Positions 53,647-61,957 of a DNA stretch of 64,000 bases are shown one piece after another. The DNA lies in contig NZ_JAVBIK010000001.1 of NCBI RefSeq assembly GCF_032193805.1, forward strand, positions 1,226,033 to 1,290,032. Direction: 5' to 3'. How positions within the stretch are numbered: the stretch's first letter is position 1; every line of letters begins with the position of its first letter. This DNA comes from Rhodoferax potami. Its GTDB lineage: Bacteria > Pseudomonadota > Gammaproteobacteria > Burkholderiales > Burkholderiaceae_C. A program made the translations under genes and the position numbers. The notes under the pieces are model-generated. The model did no database searches, was not told where the DNA came from, and saw only the letters and a program-made list of their open reading frames with translations.

Positions 53647-55278
53647 GTGACCTACGCACCCGAGACCAAGCGCCGCCGCACTTTTGCGATCATTTCCCAC
53701 CCGGACGCCGGTAAAACCACGCTCACCGAAAAGCTCTTGCTGTTCTCGGGCGCGATCCAGATCGCCGGCTCGGTGAAAGCCCGCAAAGCCAGCCGACACG
53801 CCACCTCCGACTGGATGGAAATTGAAAAGCAACGTGGCATCTCGGTGGCCTCGTCGGTCATGCAGATGTCGTACCGCGACCACGTGGTCAACCTGCTCGA
53901 CACCCCCGGCCACAAAGACTTCTCGGAAGACACCTACCGCGTGCTCACTGCTGTGGATTCGGCGCTGATGGTGATTGACGCAGCCAACGGTGTGGAAGCC
54001 CAGACCCGCCGCCTGATCGAAGTGTGCCGCCAGCGCGATACGCCCATCATCACCTTTGTGAACAAGATGGACCGTGAAGTGCGCGAGCCCTTGGACATCC
54101 TGGACGAAATCGAGCGCGAACTGGGCATGCCCTGCGTGCCCATGACCTGGCCTGTGGGCCAAGGCAAGCTGTTCGGCGGCATCATCAACCTGCGCACCCA
54201 GGCCATGACCGTGTTTGAGTCTGGCAGCGAGCGCCGCCCGCAAGACTTCGACACCATGCCCCTGAGCGACCCTGCCGCGCTGCAAGCCCGCTTCGGCCAC
54301 GAGTGGGACACGGCGGTGGAGAGCATGGAGCTTGCCACCGGCGCATCCCCCGAGTGGGACCACGAAGCCTTTTTGGCCGGCAAGCAAACGCCGGTGTTCT
54401 TCGGCTCCGGGGTGAACAACTTCGGTGTGATGGAAGTGCTGGACGCGCTGGTCGACCTGGCACCCGCACCACAGAAACGCATCAGCACCACGCTAGTGAA
54501 CCGCCAGCCGGTAGTCAAAGAAATCCAGCCTGAAGACAGCGCTTTCAGCGGCGTGGTCTTCAAGGTGCAGGCCAATATGGATGCCAACCACCGCGACCGC
54601 ATCGCCTTCGTGCGCATGGCCAGCGGCAAGTACACGCCGGGCATGAAGCTGAAAGTCATGCGCACCGCCAAAGAGCTGCGCCCCACTAGCGTGGTGACCT
54701 TCATGAGCCAGCGCCGTGAAGCGGTGGAAGAAGCGTATGCCGGCGATATCGTGGGCTTTACCACCCACGGCGGCGTGCAACTGGGCGACACCATCACCGA
54801 TGGCAGCGTCAACCTCATGTACACCGGCCTGCCTTTCTTTGCGCCCGAAATGTTCATGACCGTGGTGCTCAAAAACCCCTTGCGCACCAAGCAGCTGCAG
54901 CAGGGCCTGGCCCAGCTGGGCGAGGAAGGCGCCATCCAGGTGTTCAAGCCCGAAATGGGCGGCAACATGCTGCTGGGCGCGGTGGGCCAACTGCAGTTTG
55001 AAGTGGTGCAGCACCGCCTCAAGGGCGAGTACGACGCCGACATCCGCCTGGAAAGCAGCCAGTACACCGGTGCGCGTTGGATCACTGCCGACACGCCCAA
55101 AGAACTGCAGGAGTTTGTGAACGCCTACCCCATGCGCATGGCCAAGGACGCAGCAGACACGCTTGCCTACCTGTGCACCAGCCCCTACGACGTGCGCTTG
55201 GCGCAGGAGCGATTTCCGAAGATCCACTTCCACCCGCTGCGCGAGCATGCAGGCTTGGCGCTGCAGACGGCAGGTTGA
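53647..55278 (+). CDS. prfC: Peptide chain release factor 3
   Basis: The 543-residue translational GTPase removes RF1/RF2 from the ribosome after peptide release. The G motifs are intact: ISHPDAGKTTLTEKLL (G1), RGISVASSVM (G2), LLDTPGHKDFSEDTYR (G3) and TFVNKMDR (G4). The C-terminal RF3 domains contain GAVGQLQFEVVQHRLKGEY. The start is GTG at 53647. An intrinsic terminator follows directly. Confidence 0.97.
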   Translation: MTYAPETKRRRTFAIISHPDAGKTTLTEKLLLFSGAIQIAGSVKARKASRHATSDWMEIEKQRGISVASSVMQMSYRDHVVNLLDTPGHKDFSEDTYRVLTAVDSALMVIDAANGVEAQTRRLIEVCRQRDTPIITFVNKMDREVREPLDILDEIERELGMPCVPMTWPVGQGKLFGGIINLRTQAMTVFESGSERRPQDFDTMPLSDPAALQARFGHEWDTAVESMELATGASPEWDHEAFLAGKQTPVFFGSGVNNFGVMEVLDALVDLAPAPQKRISTTLVNRQPVVKEIQPEDSAFSGVVFKVQANMDANHRDRIAFVRMASGKYTPGMKLKVMRTAKELRPTSVVTFMSQRREAVEEAYAGDIVGFTTHGGVQLGDTITDGSVNLMYTGLPFFAPEMFMTVVLKNPLRTKQLQQGLAQLGEEGAIQVFKPEMGGNMLLGAVGQLQFEVVQHRLKGEYDADIRLESSQYTGARWITADTPKELQEFVNAYPMRMAKDAADTLAYLCTSPYDVRLAQERFPKIHFHPLREHAGLALQTAG

Positions 55279-55286
55279 TCGAACAG

Positions 55287-55315
55287 AAAAAAGCCCGCAA
55301 TAGCGGGCTTTTTTT
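55287..55315 (+). terminator. Intrinsic terminator after prfC
   Basis: GCCCGC and GCGGGC pair around AATA, flanked by six A and seven T, a classic bidirectional terminator between prfC and the convergent lipoprotein gene. Confidence 0.92.
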
Positions 55316-55332
55316 CTGGCTAATTGGTTAAG

Positions 55333-56142
55333 TTAAGGGGTTTGCAAGCCCAGGATCACGTAATTTGCCGTGGGGTTGACCTGCTGCACTTTGGTCACCG
55401 TGAAGTAGCGGCTGTTTTGGCCGATGGTGTATTTGTAAGCGCGGGTTTTGTAGTTACCTCCACCAGGTCCGGTAAATCCGTCAGCAGAGAAAAATTGTGC
55501 GATTTCAGCAGCGGTAAGCGTACGCGTACCAGCTGGGTCTACGCGCGTGTAGGTCCCGTCTGTATTGGCCTGCATCGTGGTGGTTGAACCTGCGCAATCA
55601 AAGTCGGTAAACGACAGACCACGCATCACCGCAGCATCAGAAACTGCAGTCAAGTTTGCAGAGATAAAGATGCGAGTCCCTTGTTGAAAAGGCACCTTCC
55701 CGGTGTCTGAAGTACTTTGTGGCGTTTCGCCTGCAGAGCAGTACACGATCACATTGCCGTTTGCCTTTTCGCGCCCGCTTTGTGCTGAAAAGGTGGGCGA
55801 ATTTGTGCCTGCACCGGTCACCGTAAATGCCGGCGAACTGAAAGTCATCACGTTGTTGGGTGACGTGCCGGTGATGACCACATTTTGAACAGTGCTCGTG
55901 CCTGCATTCGTGAAAGCCAAAGTAGGCAAAGTACCAATAACGTCGCCGCCAGTGGGAGTACTAGCAGTGGCTGCAGGTGTTGCTTCAGTGACAGCAGGAA
56001 CCGTTGCCGTCACTGTGGACGTATTTGTAGAGTCATTTCCGCTGCTGCTACCGCCACCGCCGCATGCAGCTAGTGAGGTGATCAGCAAGGCAGTCGCGCT
56101 GAGGCGGAGGGGAGACGCAAGGTTTTTCATATAGCGGGGCAT
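55333..56142 (-). CDS. Hypothetical secreted lipoprotein
   Basis: I do not recognise this 269-residue protein. The N-terminus is a lipoprotein signal (LRLSATALLITSLAACGGGG) followed by a low-complexity Ser/Thr/Ala linker (GNDSTNTSTVTATVPAVTEA). The mature domain is rich in Thr, Ser, Asn and Gly and likely beta-structured, with a Cys in each half (VIVYCSAGE and FTDFDCAGS) that could form a disulfide. Codon use is less GC-biased than in prfC. The start could be the ATG at 56142 or 56130. It is divergent from the LuxR-type regulator. Confidence 0.65.
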   Translation of the reverse strand: MPRYMKNLASPLRLSATALLITSLAACGGGGSSSGNDSTNTSTVTATVPAVTEATPAATASTPTGGDVIGTLPTLAFTNAGTSTVQNVVITGTSPNNVMTFSSPAFTVTGAGTNSPTFSAQSGREKANGNVIVYCSAGETPQSTSDTGKVPFQQGTRIFISANLTAVSDAAVMRGLSFTDFDCAGSTTTMQANTDGTYTRVDPAGTRTLTAAEIAQFFSADGFTGPGGGNYKTRAYKYTIGQNSRYFTVTKVQQVNPTANYVILGLQTP

Positions 56143-56164
56143 TGAAAAGGTGTGACAGATTTCG

Positions 56165-56239
56165 CATAGAGCACGGGTTGCGCTATGTCAATTTATTTTC
56201 AAAACACGCTGGGGTTTACGCATCATCCAAATGGATGAT
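56165..56239. promoter_or_regulatory. Two palindromes in the lipoprotein/LuxR divergent promoter region
   Basis: CATAGAGC and GCGCTATG form an interrupted 23-bp palindrome at 56165-56187. ATCATCC-AAAT-GGATGAT is a perfect 18-bp palindrome at 56222-56239. Both lie between the divergent lipoprotein and LuxR-type genes in an AT-rich stretch, so they are candidate operators, perhaps for the adjacent regulator. Confidence 0.5.
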
Positions 56240-56310
56240 TTATTGCAAAAAGCCTAAAACCGCTCAAATCGAAATAGACTAAATAAAAAATCACAAATTA
56301 AGGGGCGGAA

Positions 56311-57435
56311 GTGGGAGACCTGAATTGCGTAGACACCTTCAATCACATCGTCGGGACCTTGTATGACGCGGTCCTGTACAAGGAACCGAACCATTTTTCG
56401 AATGCGCTCAAAGATTTTGAGCGAACGATTGAATCTGACAGCTGCCACCTTTTCGCGCTCGACAGAATCGGCCGGGACATCTTCACGGTGAACACCCATA
56501 GCGAGGATGTGGATCAACAAATTCAGGGGTATTACGAACATTTCCGCCATATGGACCCTAGGCTGGAAAAAACGTTGAACCACGTTGGCGAGGCCTACCG
56601 TTGCACTGACTTTTTCAGCGCCTCTTTCATGAACCGCAATGAGTTTTTCCAGGACTACCTGGTACCGATGGGGCGTGTATTCACCGCTGGCGGCATGATC
56701 TCTAAAACAGAGGACTGCAGCAACGTCATCGTTTTCAACAGGTACAAGGGCCGTAAAGATTTCAATCTCGGCGAATTGAGCGCCATCCGACGATTGTTTC
56801 CTCACCTGCGACGCGCACTGCACCTGGCTATGCAGCAGGAGGTGACCTCTCTGGCACACAACACCCAGGCAGAGCTACTGCAACAACAATCTGTCGGAGT
56901 CATAGGACTGGGAAAGCACCAGCAAGTGCTGTTTGCAAACCCCTTCGCCAGAGCACTACTGGGGTCGCTGCGCAACTTGGGATGGCGCGGCCAAGCCCTG
57001 CGGGACCACAGCCCCCTTGCGCTGATGGGTCGCCGAGCCCACCAAGAGCGCAAACCACAAGTAATTCGAGTGCCATCAGACAAAGGTGTTTTGGTGATAA
57101 CGGCATGGGCTAGTCCCCGGCAAGAAACTTCCCACTGGTTACCGTCTGTCAGTGCTGCGTCTGATCAACATTTGCATACCTGCTTGATGGTCCAACTCCT
57201 GCGTCCCGGGCACCGGCTTACCCCTGCATTGCTGCAGCAGTTGTACGGCTACACCTCTGCCGAAGCTCGGCTTGCCAAAGAGCTGGCGCAAGGAACAACG
57301 GTTGAAGACTACGCCAACAGCTTTCATGTGAGCGTAGCTACTGTTCGCACCCAGTTGCGTCAAGTTTTAGCAAAATCAGGACATGCTCGACAGCAAGACC
57401 TGATTGCCCACCTTGCAGCGCTGCACACCCCCTAA
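56311..57435 (+). CDS. LuxR-type helix-turn-helix transcriptional regulator
   Basis: The 374-residue protein has a long N-terminal sensor-like region without a recognised ligand motif. Its C-terminal LuxR-type DNA-binding domain is GYTSAEARLAKELAQGTTVE, then VSVATVRTQLRQVLAKSG. This resembles the group of stand-alone HTH regulators common in Burkholderiales and lacks the autoinducer-binding residues of classical LuxR. GTG at 56311 follows the Shine-Dalgarno AAGGGG. Codon use is less GC-biased than in the genes that follow. Targets are unknown; the divergent lipoprotein is a candidate. Confidence 0.82.
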   Translation: MGDLNCVDTFNHIVGTLYDAVLYKEPNHFSNALKDFERTIESDSCHLFALDRIGRDIFTVNTHSEDVDQQIQGYYEHFRHMDPRLEKTLNHVGEAYRCTDFFSASFMNRNEFFQDYLVPMGRVFTAGGMISKTEDCSNVIVFNRYKGRKDFNLGELSAIRRLFPHLRRALHLAMQQEVTSLAHNTQAELLQQQSVGVIGLGKHQQVLFANPFARALLGSLRNLGWRGQALRDHSPLALMGRRAHQERKPQVIRVPSDKGVLVITAWASPRQETSHWLPSVSAASDQHLHTCLMVQLLRPGHRLTPALLQQLYGYTSAEARLAKELAQGTTVEDYANSFHVSVATVRTQLRQVLAKSGHARQQDLIAHLAALHTP

Positions 57436-57479
57436 GACGGGACCACACAGTCCGCAGCGGGCGTTTACGATGGCGGGCT

Positions 57480-58340
57480 ATGCATCTTTTGAGTCAATGG
57501 CCTTTAGAGGCCCGCCGCCGCATCACCGGCATCTTTACCGACATCGACGACACCCTCACCCACGACGGCCTTATCGCCCCCGAGGCGCTTCAGGCGCTGG
57601 GGGATCTGAAAGCGACCGGGCTCACGGTGATCCCGATCACCGGGCGGCCCATCGGCTGGTGCGAGCCCTTCATGGCAGGCACCAACGGCCCGGCCTGGCC
57701 AGTAGATGCCATGGTGGCGGAGAACGGGGCCGTCGCGTTTGTGCCCGGCGCTGCCAACGCGGTTACAAGCCAAATCAACCTCCAGCCCACGTCATATATG
57801 CGTGAGGCGCTATCAAAACGATATCAACAAAGTATTGAAGTGCGCACCGCTAACCGGCTGCGTATGGACGCGATTGCCGCCCAAGTCTGCGCCGAAGTGC
57901 CGGGCGTGGAGCTCAGCCGCGACAGCGCGGGCCGCGAAACCGACCTCGCGTTCGACTACGCTGAATTCGCCCATCACTCCCCCGAAACCGTGCAACGCGT
58001 GCTGGCCCTGCTGCAAAGCCACGGCATGCAAACCACGGTGAGCAGCATCCACATCCACGGCTGCTTCGGGGACTTCAACAAATGGACCGGCGCCTGCTGG
58101 ATCATCCGCGAGCTGTTGGGCCGCGACCTGAGCGCCGAGCTGGACCAGTGGGTGTTTGTGGGCGACTCGGGCAACGACCAGGCCATGTTTGAGCACTTCA
58201 CGCACAGCGCGGGCGTGGCCAACATTGCGCGCTTTGTGCCGCAGCTCAGCCACCTGCCCACCTATGTGACCCCTTCCGCCCGCGGCGCAGGCTTTGCCGA
58301 AGTTGCGCAGGCCATCTTGGCGGCGAAACGCCATGACTAA
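57480..58340 (+). CDS. HAD-IIB family phosphatase
   Basis: This 286-residue cytoplasmic phosphatase of the Cof/sucrose-phosphatase type has HAD motif I in GIFTDIDDTLTHDG, motif II in IPITGRPIGW, a C2-type cap and motif IV in WVFVGDSGNDQAMFEHF. The substrate is probably a sugar phosphate. A family-like repeat lies at 57782-57828 in the cap and adds a short insertion. The stop overlaps the MFS transporter start (8 bp), so the two are coupled and may handle the same compound. Confidence 0.82.
   Translation: MHLLSQWPLEARRRITGIFTDIDDTLTHDGLIAPEALQALGDLKATGLTVIPITGRPIGWCEPFMAGTNGPAWPVDAMVAENGAVAFVPGAANAVTSQINLQPTSYMREALSKRYQQSIEVRTANRLRMDAIAAQVCAEVPGVELSRDSAGRETDLAFDYAEFAHHSPETVQRVLALLQSHGMQTTVSSIHIHGCFGDFNKWTGACWIIRELLGRDLSAELDQWVFVGDSGNDQAMFEHFTHSAGVANIARFVPQLSHLPTYVTPSARGAGFAEVAQAILAAKRHD
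57782..57828 (-). repeat. Probable degenerate dispersed repeat inside the HAD phosphatase gene
   Basis: CCAGCCCACGTCATA, TATGCGTGAGG and CGCTATCAAAACGATATCA parallel the minus-orientation copies at 37571 and 61400. It is the most diverged copy and is translated as QPTSYMREALSKRYQ. Confidence 0.5.
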
Positions 58341-59529
58341 GGCGCTCGACCCACGCCACCACGCGCCCAAGGGCTCGGGCACCGGGCTGCTGGCGGTATT
58401 CGGCTCCACGCTGTTTCAGCTCTCGGGCGTTTTCATGCTGTCGCCGCTGATGCTGGTGATGCTCAAAGAGCGCGAGGTATCCACCACCCTGGCGGGCTTA
58501 TTTGCCGCCACGACCTGGCTGGGCATCTTCATCGTCACCCCGTTTGCATCGGCCATCACCCAGCGCTGGGGGCGGCGGCGCGCGATGTGGTTTGCCTCGG
58601 GGGTACCGCTGGCAGCGGCCATCGGGTTCATGGCGACCGACCACCTGGGCCTGTGGTTTGCCTTGGAGCTGTTGGCCGGTATCGCCGGGGGCATGCGCTG
58701 GGTGCTGGCAGAAGCTTTTATTGCTGAGTTCTCGCCGCCCGAGCGGCTGGGCCGCACCATGGGCATGTACGCCACCATGGTCGGGCTGACATTTGTGATC
58801 GGCCCCACCTTGCTCGCCTGGACCGGTAGCAGCGGTCACGCGGCGCTGGGCCTGGTGATTACGCTGCTCACCATCGGCCTGCTATGGACGGCCCTGATTC
58901 CCCCGATTGCACCCCCTGCCGAGCCCGACACCGCCCATGCTGGCCCGCGCGGCCTGTGGCTGGCGGTGCAGCAGCACCCGATCTTGATGCTGGCAGGCTT
59001 TATCGGCGGCTTTTTTGAGTTGGGCTTGGCCTCCATCCTGCCGCTCTACGGCCTCACGCTGGGCATGGGTGCCAGCGCCGCGGCGCTGATGATTTCAGTG
59101 AGCGGAGCCGGCAGCACGCTGGTTGCCATCCCGGTGGGCATGGTGGCTGACCGCTTTGCCAACCCGGTGCAAGGCCGCCGCACACTCATGGTGGCCGTGG
59201 CGGCCATGGCGCTCGTGTGCGCGGCTGCCCTGCTGGCGGTGGTGCGCCTTCCGTGGATCGTGTGGCCGGTTGTGTTTTTGCTCGGCGCAGCTGGCAGCGC
59301 GCTCTACACCTTGTGCATGACCGATATCGGCGCCCGTGAAAAAGGCAACCAGCTGGTCAACAGCACTGCCGTGCTGGTGCTCAACTACACCTTGGGTGGT
59401 TTGGTGGCGTCGGGCATCAGCGGTGCGCTCATTGAGCGCTCCGCCACCGTCACCTTCCCTCTCGTGTTGATGCTGGTGGCAGGCCTCGGGCTAGGCACGC
59501 TGCTCAAAGAGCACCGCCGCCAAACCTGA
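58333..59529 (+). CDS. Major facilitator superfamily transporter
   Basis: The 398-residue inner-membrane protein has about twelve transmembrane helices and the MFS loop-2/3 motif region (ITQRWGRRRAMWFASG) and the later GMVADRFANPVQGRR. It resembles drug- or sugar-efflux MFS proteins of the YcaD group. The ATG at 58333 overlaps the end of the HAD phosphatase gene. The substrate is unknown. Confidence 0.85.
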   Translation: MTKALDPRHHAPKGSGTGLLAVFGSTLFQLSGVFMLSPLMLVMLKEREVSTTLAGLFAATTWLGIFIVTPFASAITQRWGRRRAMWFASGVPLAAAIGFMATDHLGLWFALELLAGIAGGMRWVLAEAFIAEFSPPERLGRTMGMYATMVGLTFVIGPTLLAWTGSSGHAALGLVITLLTIGLLWTALIPPIAPPAEPDTAHAGPRGLWLAVQQHPILMLAGFIGGFFELGLASILPLYGLTLGMGASAAALMISVSGAGSTLVAIPVGMVADRFANPVQGRRTLMVAVAAMALVCAAALLAVVRLPWIVWPVVFLLGAAGSALYTLCMTDIGAREKGNQLVNSTAVLVLNYTLGGLVASGISGALIERSATVTFPLVLMLVAGLGLGTLLKEHRRQT

Positions 59530-59570
59530 ACGGGCGCCACCCACGCGCTGGTTTCTTGACCCGGCTTTTA

Positions 59571-59599
59571 GCCGCCTAGTTTTTGGCGGCTTTCTTTTT
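59571..59599 (+). terminator. Terminator after the MFS gene, overlapping the next gene's 3' end
   Basis: GCCGCC and GGCGGC pair around an eight-base loop and are followed by TTTCTTTTT. The hairpin includes the stop codon region of the convergent lysine-rich-tail gene. Confidence 0.6.
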
Positions 59600-60298
59600 G
59601 GTCGGAGCCGATTTGGCTTTGGATGCGGGCTTGGCCGATTTCTTCACGACTTTTTTGCCGGTCGCCTTGGCCTTGCCTTTGGCTGACGGTTTGGCCTTGG
59701 CGCCCGATTTGGCTTTGGTCTTGGCGTTCGCCTTGGCTTTGGCTGATGGTTCCGCAGCCCGCTTGACCACGACCGCCTTGCCCGCCGGGGGCAGCAGGTC
59801 TTCGGTAGTAAGGCCATAACGTCCGGCCATGGTGGCCCACGCGGTGCCTTGGGCCTTTTGGGGCAACACACCATCCATCATCTGCTCACCTTGTGGGGTG
59901 AGCAGCGCGCCGCCGTGCAAGGCCGCTTGCAATTGCGATGCGTTGGGGGCGGTTACGCCTTGCTGGGCCAGTGCCCCTTGCGCCAGCTTAAGGGCCAGGC
60001 GCACCTCGCCATAGCCCAAGGGTCCGGTCGCAGGCTCGAGGCTGGCAGCGCCTGCGGTAGCCGTGGGGCGGCCGCTACGCAGGGTGGTGACCACCTGGTC
60101 TGCATCGTGGGGGTTGCCGATCCAGCTGCCGAACTCGGCAATCAGGCGTTCGGTGGAGGCCGCGTTATCGAGGGTGGCAGTCACCCCTTGGGCCTGCACC
60201 CATGCGGGTGCCGCGACGGCACAGGCCATAGCCATCACCGTGGCGCGCAGGCCGCGCTGCAGCCACACGGGGCTGCACAGTTGAAAAATGTTGCTCAT
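59576..60298 (-). CDS. Secreted protein with a histone-H1-like Lys/Ala-rich tail
   Basis: The 240-residue protein has a signal-peptide-like N-terminus (TVMAMACAVAAPAWVQAQG) and a central domain of about 130 residues (TERLIAEFGSWIGNPHDADQ, YGEVRLALKLAQGALAQQGV) that I do not recognise. The C-terminal tail of about 65 residues consists largely of Lys, Ala, Ser and Pro (AKAKANAKTKAKSGAKAKPS). Such tails bind nucleic acids in bacterial H1-like proteins; on an exported protein they could bind anionic polymers. Another start at residue 22 would shorten the signal. It is transcribed in the same direction as the histone-deacetylase-like gene, 48 bp after it. Confidence 0.65.
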   Translation of the reverse strand: MSNIFQLCSPVWLQRGLRATVMAMACAVAAPAWVQAQGVTATLDNAASTERLIAEFGSWIGNPHDADQVVTTLRSGRPTATAGAASLEPATGPLGYGEVRLALKLAQGALAQQGVTAPNASQLQAALHGGALLTPQGEQMMDGVLPQKAQGTAWATMAGRYGLTTEDLLPPAGKAVVVKRAAEPSAKAKANAKTKAKSGAKAKPSAKGKAKATGKKVVKKSAKPASKAKSAPTKKKAAKN

Positions 60299-60345
60299 AA
60301 ATGCAAGCTTAGCCGCTCGAAGGCGGGGTTTTCGGGGGGCAAATG

Positions 60346-61385
60346 TTACGGGCTGGTAAAGCCTTGAAGCACATTCACCGCATTCACGCCGACCGCGTCC
60401 ACCGCATAGCCGCCCTCGAACACAAACACCGTCGGCAAACCTGCCCGCGCCAAGCGCTCGCCCAAGCGTAGATAGTCTTGGGTGGTGAGCTTGAAGCCCG
60501 AAATCGGGTCGCCTTCAAACGTATCCATACCCAGCGACACCACCAGCGCGTCCGCGCCGAACTTGGCGATGCCTGCCAACGCTGTCTCCAGTGCCTGGGC
60601 CCAAGTGGCGTAGTCGGTGCCGCGCGGCAGCGGCAGGTTCAGGTTGGCGCCCAAGCCTGCGCCGGTGCCGGTTTCATCCGCATGGCCCAGATAGAACGGG
60701 TACTCGGTGCGCGGGTCGCCGTGGATGCTTGCGAAGTACACATCGGGCCGGTCGTAAAAAATGGCTTGGGTGCCGTTGCCGTGGTGATAGTCCACATCGA
60801 GCACCGCCACCTTTTGCATACCCGCATTGCGCAAATGCTGTGCAGCCAGCGCTGCGTTGTTCAGGAAACAGTAGCCACCAAAAAAGTCGGCCCCTGCGTG
60901 GTGGCCGGGCGGGCGGCTCAAGGCAAAGGCAGCGCGGTCGCCAGCCAACACCGATTGTGCCGCGCTCAGGGCGCAGTGTGCACCCTCTTTGGCGGCCACC
61001 CAAGTGCCGCTGGTAAACGGCGTGCCTGCGTCGTACGAATACAAGCCCACTTTGGCCGCGAAGTTGTCCGGCTCAATATCAGTGCGGAAGGTGCGCGCGG
61101 GCCAGGTGGACGGAAGAATGTCTTTGTCCGCATTCGCCGCGTCCAGCGCCACCCACTGGTCCCAAGCGGTGGCTAGAAAGCGCAGGTAGCGCGGGCTGTG
61201 GATGGCGGTAAGCGCTGCCTCGTCAAAGGCCTGCGGCTCCAGCACCGCGCCCAGCTGGCGGCGCTGCAGCTCTGCCAGCACATGGTCGGCACGGGCCGGA
61301 CCTCAAAGCACGGCACCAGCGCGCCACGGAACATTTCGACCTTCCCTTGGTGTTGGGCGTGGAGGTGGTTGTAAAAGGTTTTCAT
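60346..61385 (-). pseudogene. Histone deacetylase / acetylpolyamine amidohydrolase family protein, frameshifted
   Basis: The N-terminal frame begins at 61385 with MKTFYNHLHAQHQGKVEMF, a typical start of bacterial HDAC-like amidohydrolases, and proceeds to GALVPCFEV. The correct frame then shifts: from about 61300 the downstream frame gives VLAELQRRQLGAVLEPQAFD and runs intact to 60346. Zinc-site and catalytic motifs are all present (SRPPGHHAGADFFGGYCFLN, VLDVDYHHGNGTQAIFY, VFEGGYAVD). Adding one base near 61300 restores a single protein of about 346 residues. It would deacetylate polyamines or lysines. It is either a recent pseudogene or a sequencing error. Confidence 0.85.
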
Positions 61386-61394
61386 GGTGGTTTA

Positions 61395-61456
61395 TGAACA
61401 AAATTGATCACTAGTGCACGTGGAATATGCGCAAGCAGCTATCAAATAAATAGCGA
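61395..61456 (-). repeat. Dispersed repeat downstream of the PPC-domain gene
   Basis: GATCACTAGTGCACGTGGAA, TATGCGCAAGCAG and CTATCAAATAAATAGCGA form a copy in minus orientation directly after the PPC-domain gene and before the HDAC-like gene. Confidence 0.85.
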
Positions 61457-61457
61457 A

Positions 61458-61868
61458 TTAGCTCTGGGGGCGAATCACCAGCTCATCGTATCCGGTGAGC
61501 GAGTCCGGCTCCCGGGTGAACTGCCAGTCGGGCAGCAGGGCCAGCAGCACCTCTGCGGTGGTGAGTACGATGCAGCCCGGTGCCACATGCCCGCCGAGAA
61601 CCTGCCCCGTGGCGGTGGAAATGGCCATGTGCATGTGCGAGCCCGTCTTGTTGCCATCAGCGGCGACGGTGCCCGAGAGGGTGAGGATCTCCATGCTCTC
61701 CGTCAACCGCGTGGGCTGCGCCGCGCCCGCCAAGCGGATGCCCGCCGTAGACAGGCTGCCGATGCCGGACAACACAAACGCTGCGCGGCAGTTTTGGGCT
61801 TGGACCTCGGCTTCCAGTGCGGCGCGCAGGTCTTGGCCGGGGGTGAGGCGAACAGGAAATGGCTTCAT
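61458..61868 (-). CDS. PPC/DUF296 domain protein
   Basis: The 136-residue protein is a single PPC (DUF296) domain: FPVRLTPGQDLRAALEAEVQ, AAFVLSGIGSLSTAGIRLAG, the His-rich SHMHMAISTATGQVLGGHVA and GCIVLTTAEVLLALL. In plants this domain belongs to AT-hook DNA-binding proteins; bacterial single-domain versions have no settled function and may bind metal through the clustered histidines. ATG at 61868 is preferred to a TTG just upstream. The gene is bracketed by two dispersed repeats in the same orientation. Confidence 0.85.
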   Translation of the reverse strand: MKPFPVRLTPGQDLRAALEAEVQAQNCRAAFVLSGIGSLSTAGIRLAGAAQPTRLTESMEILTLSGTVAADGNKTGSHMHMAISTATGQVLGGHVAPGCIVLTTAEVLLALLPDWQFTREPDSLTGYDELVIRPQS

Positions 61869-61877
61869 CAAATCCCT

Positions 61878-61936
61878 CTCAAATCAGCCGCTAGCTCTTA
61901 TGGAACATGCGCGAGCAGCTCTTTATTTGATAGCAA
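61878..61936 (-). repeat. Dispersed repeat upstream of the PPC-domain gene
   Basis: AATCAGCCGCTAGCTCTTA, TGGAACATGCGCGAGCAG and CTCTTTATTTGATAGCAA form a copy in minus orientation. It fills the gap between murA and the PPC-domain gene. Confidence 0.83.
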
Positions 61937-61957
61937 GCACGCTTTCGCGTGCTGTCG

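Noticed and set aside
59576-59780. Possible stand-alone histone-like protein
   Set aside because: The Lys/Ala-rich tail is continuous with a longer frame starting with a signal peptide, so it is annotated as the C-terminus of that protein.
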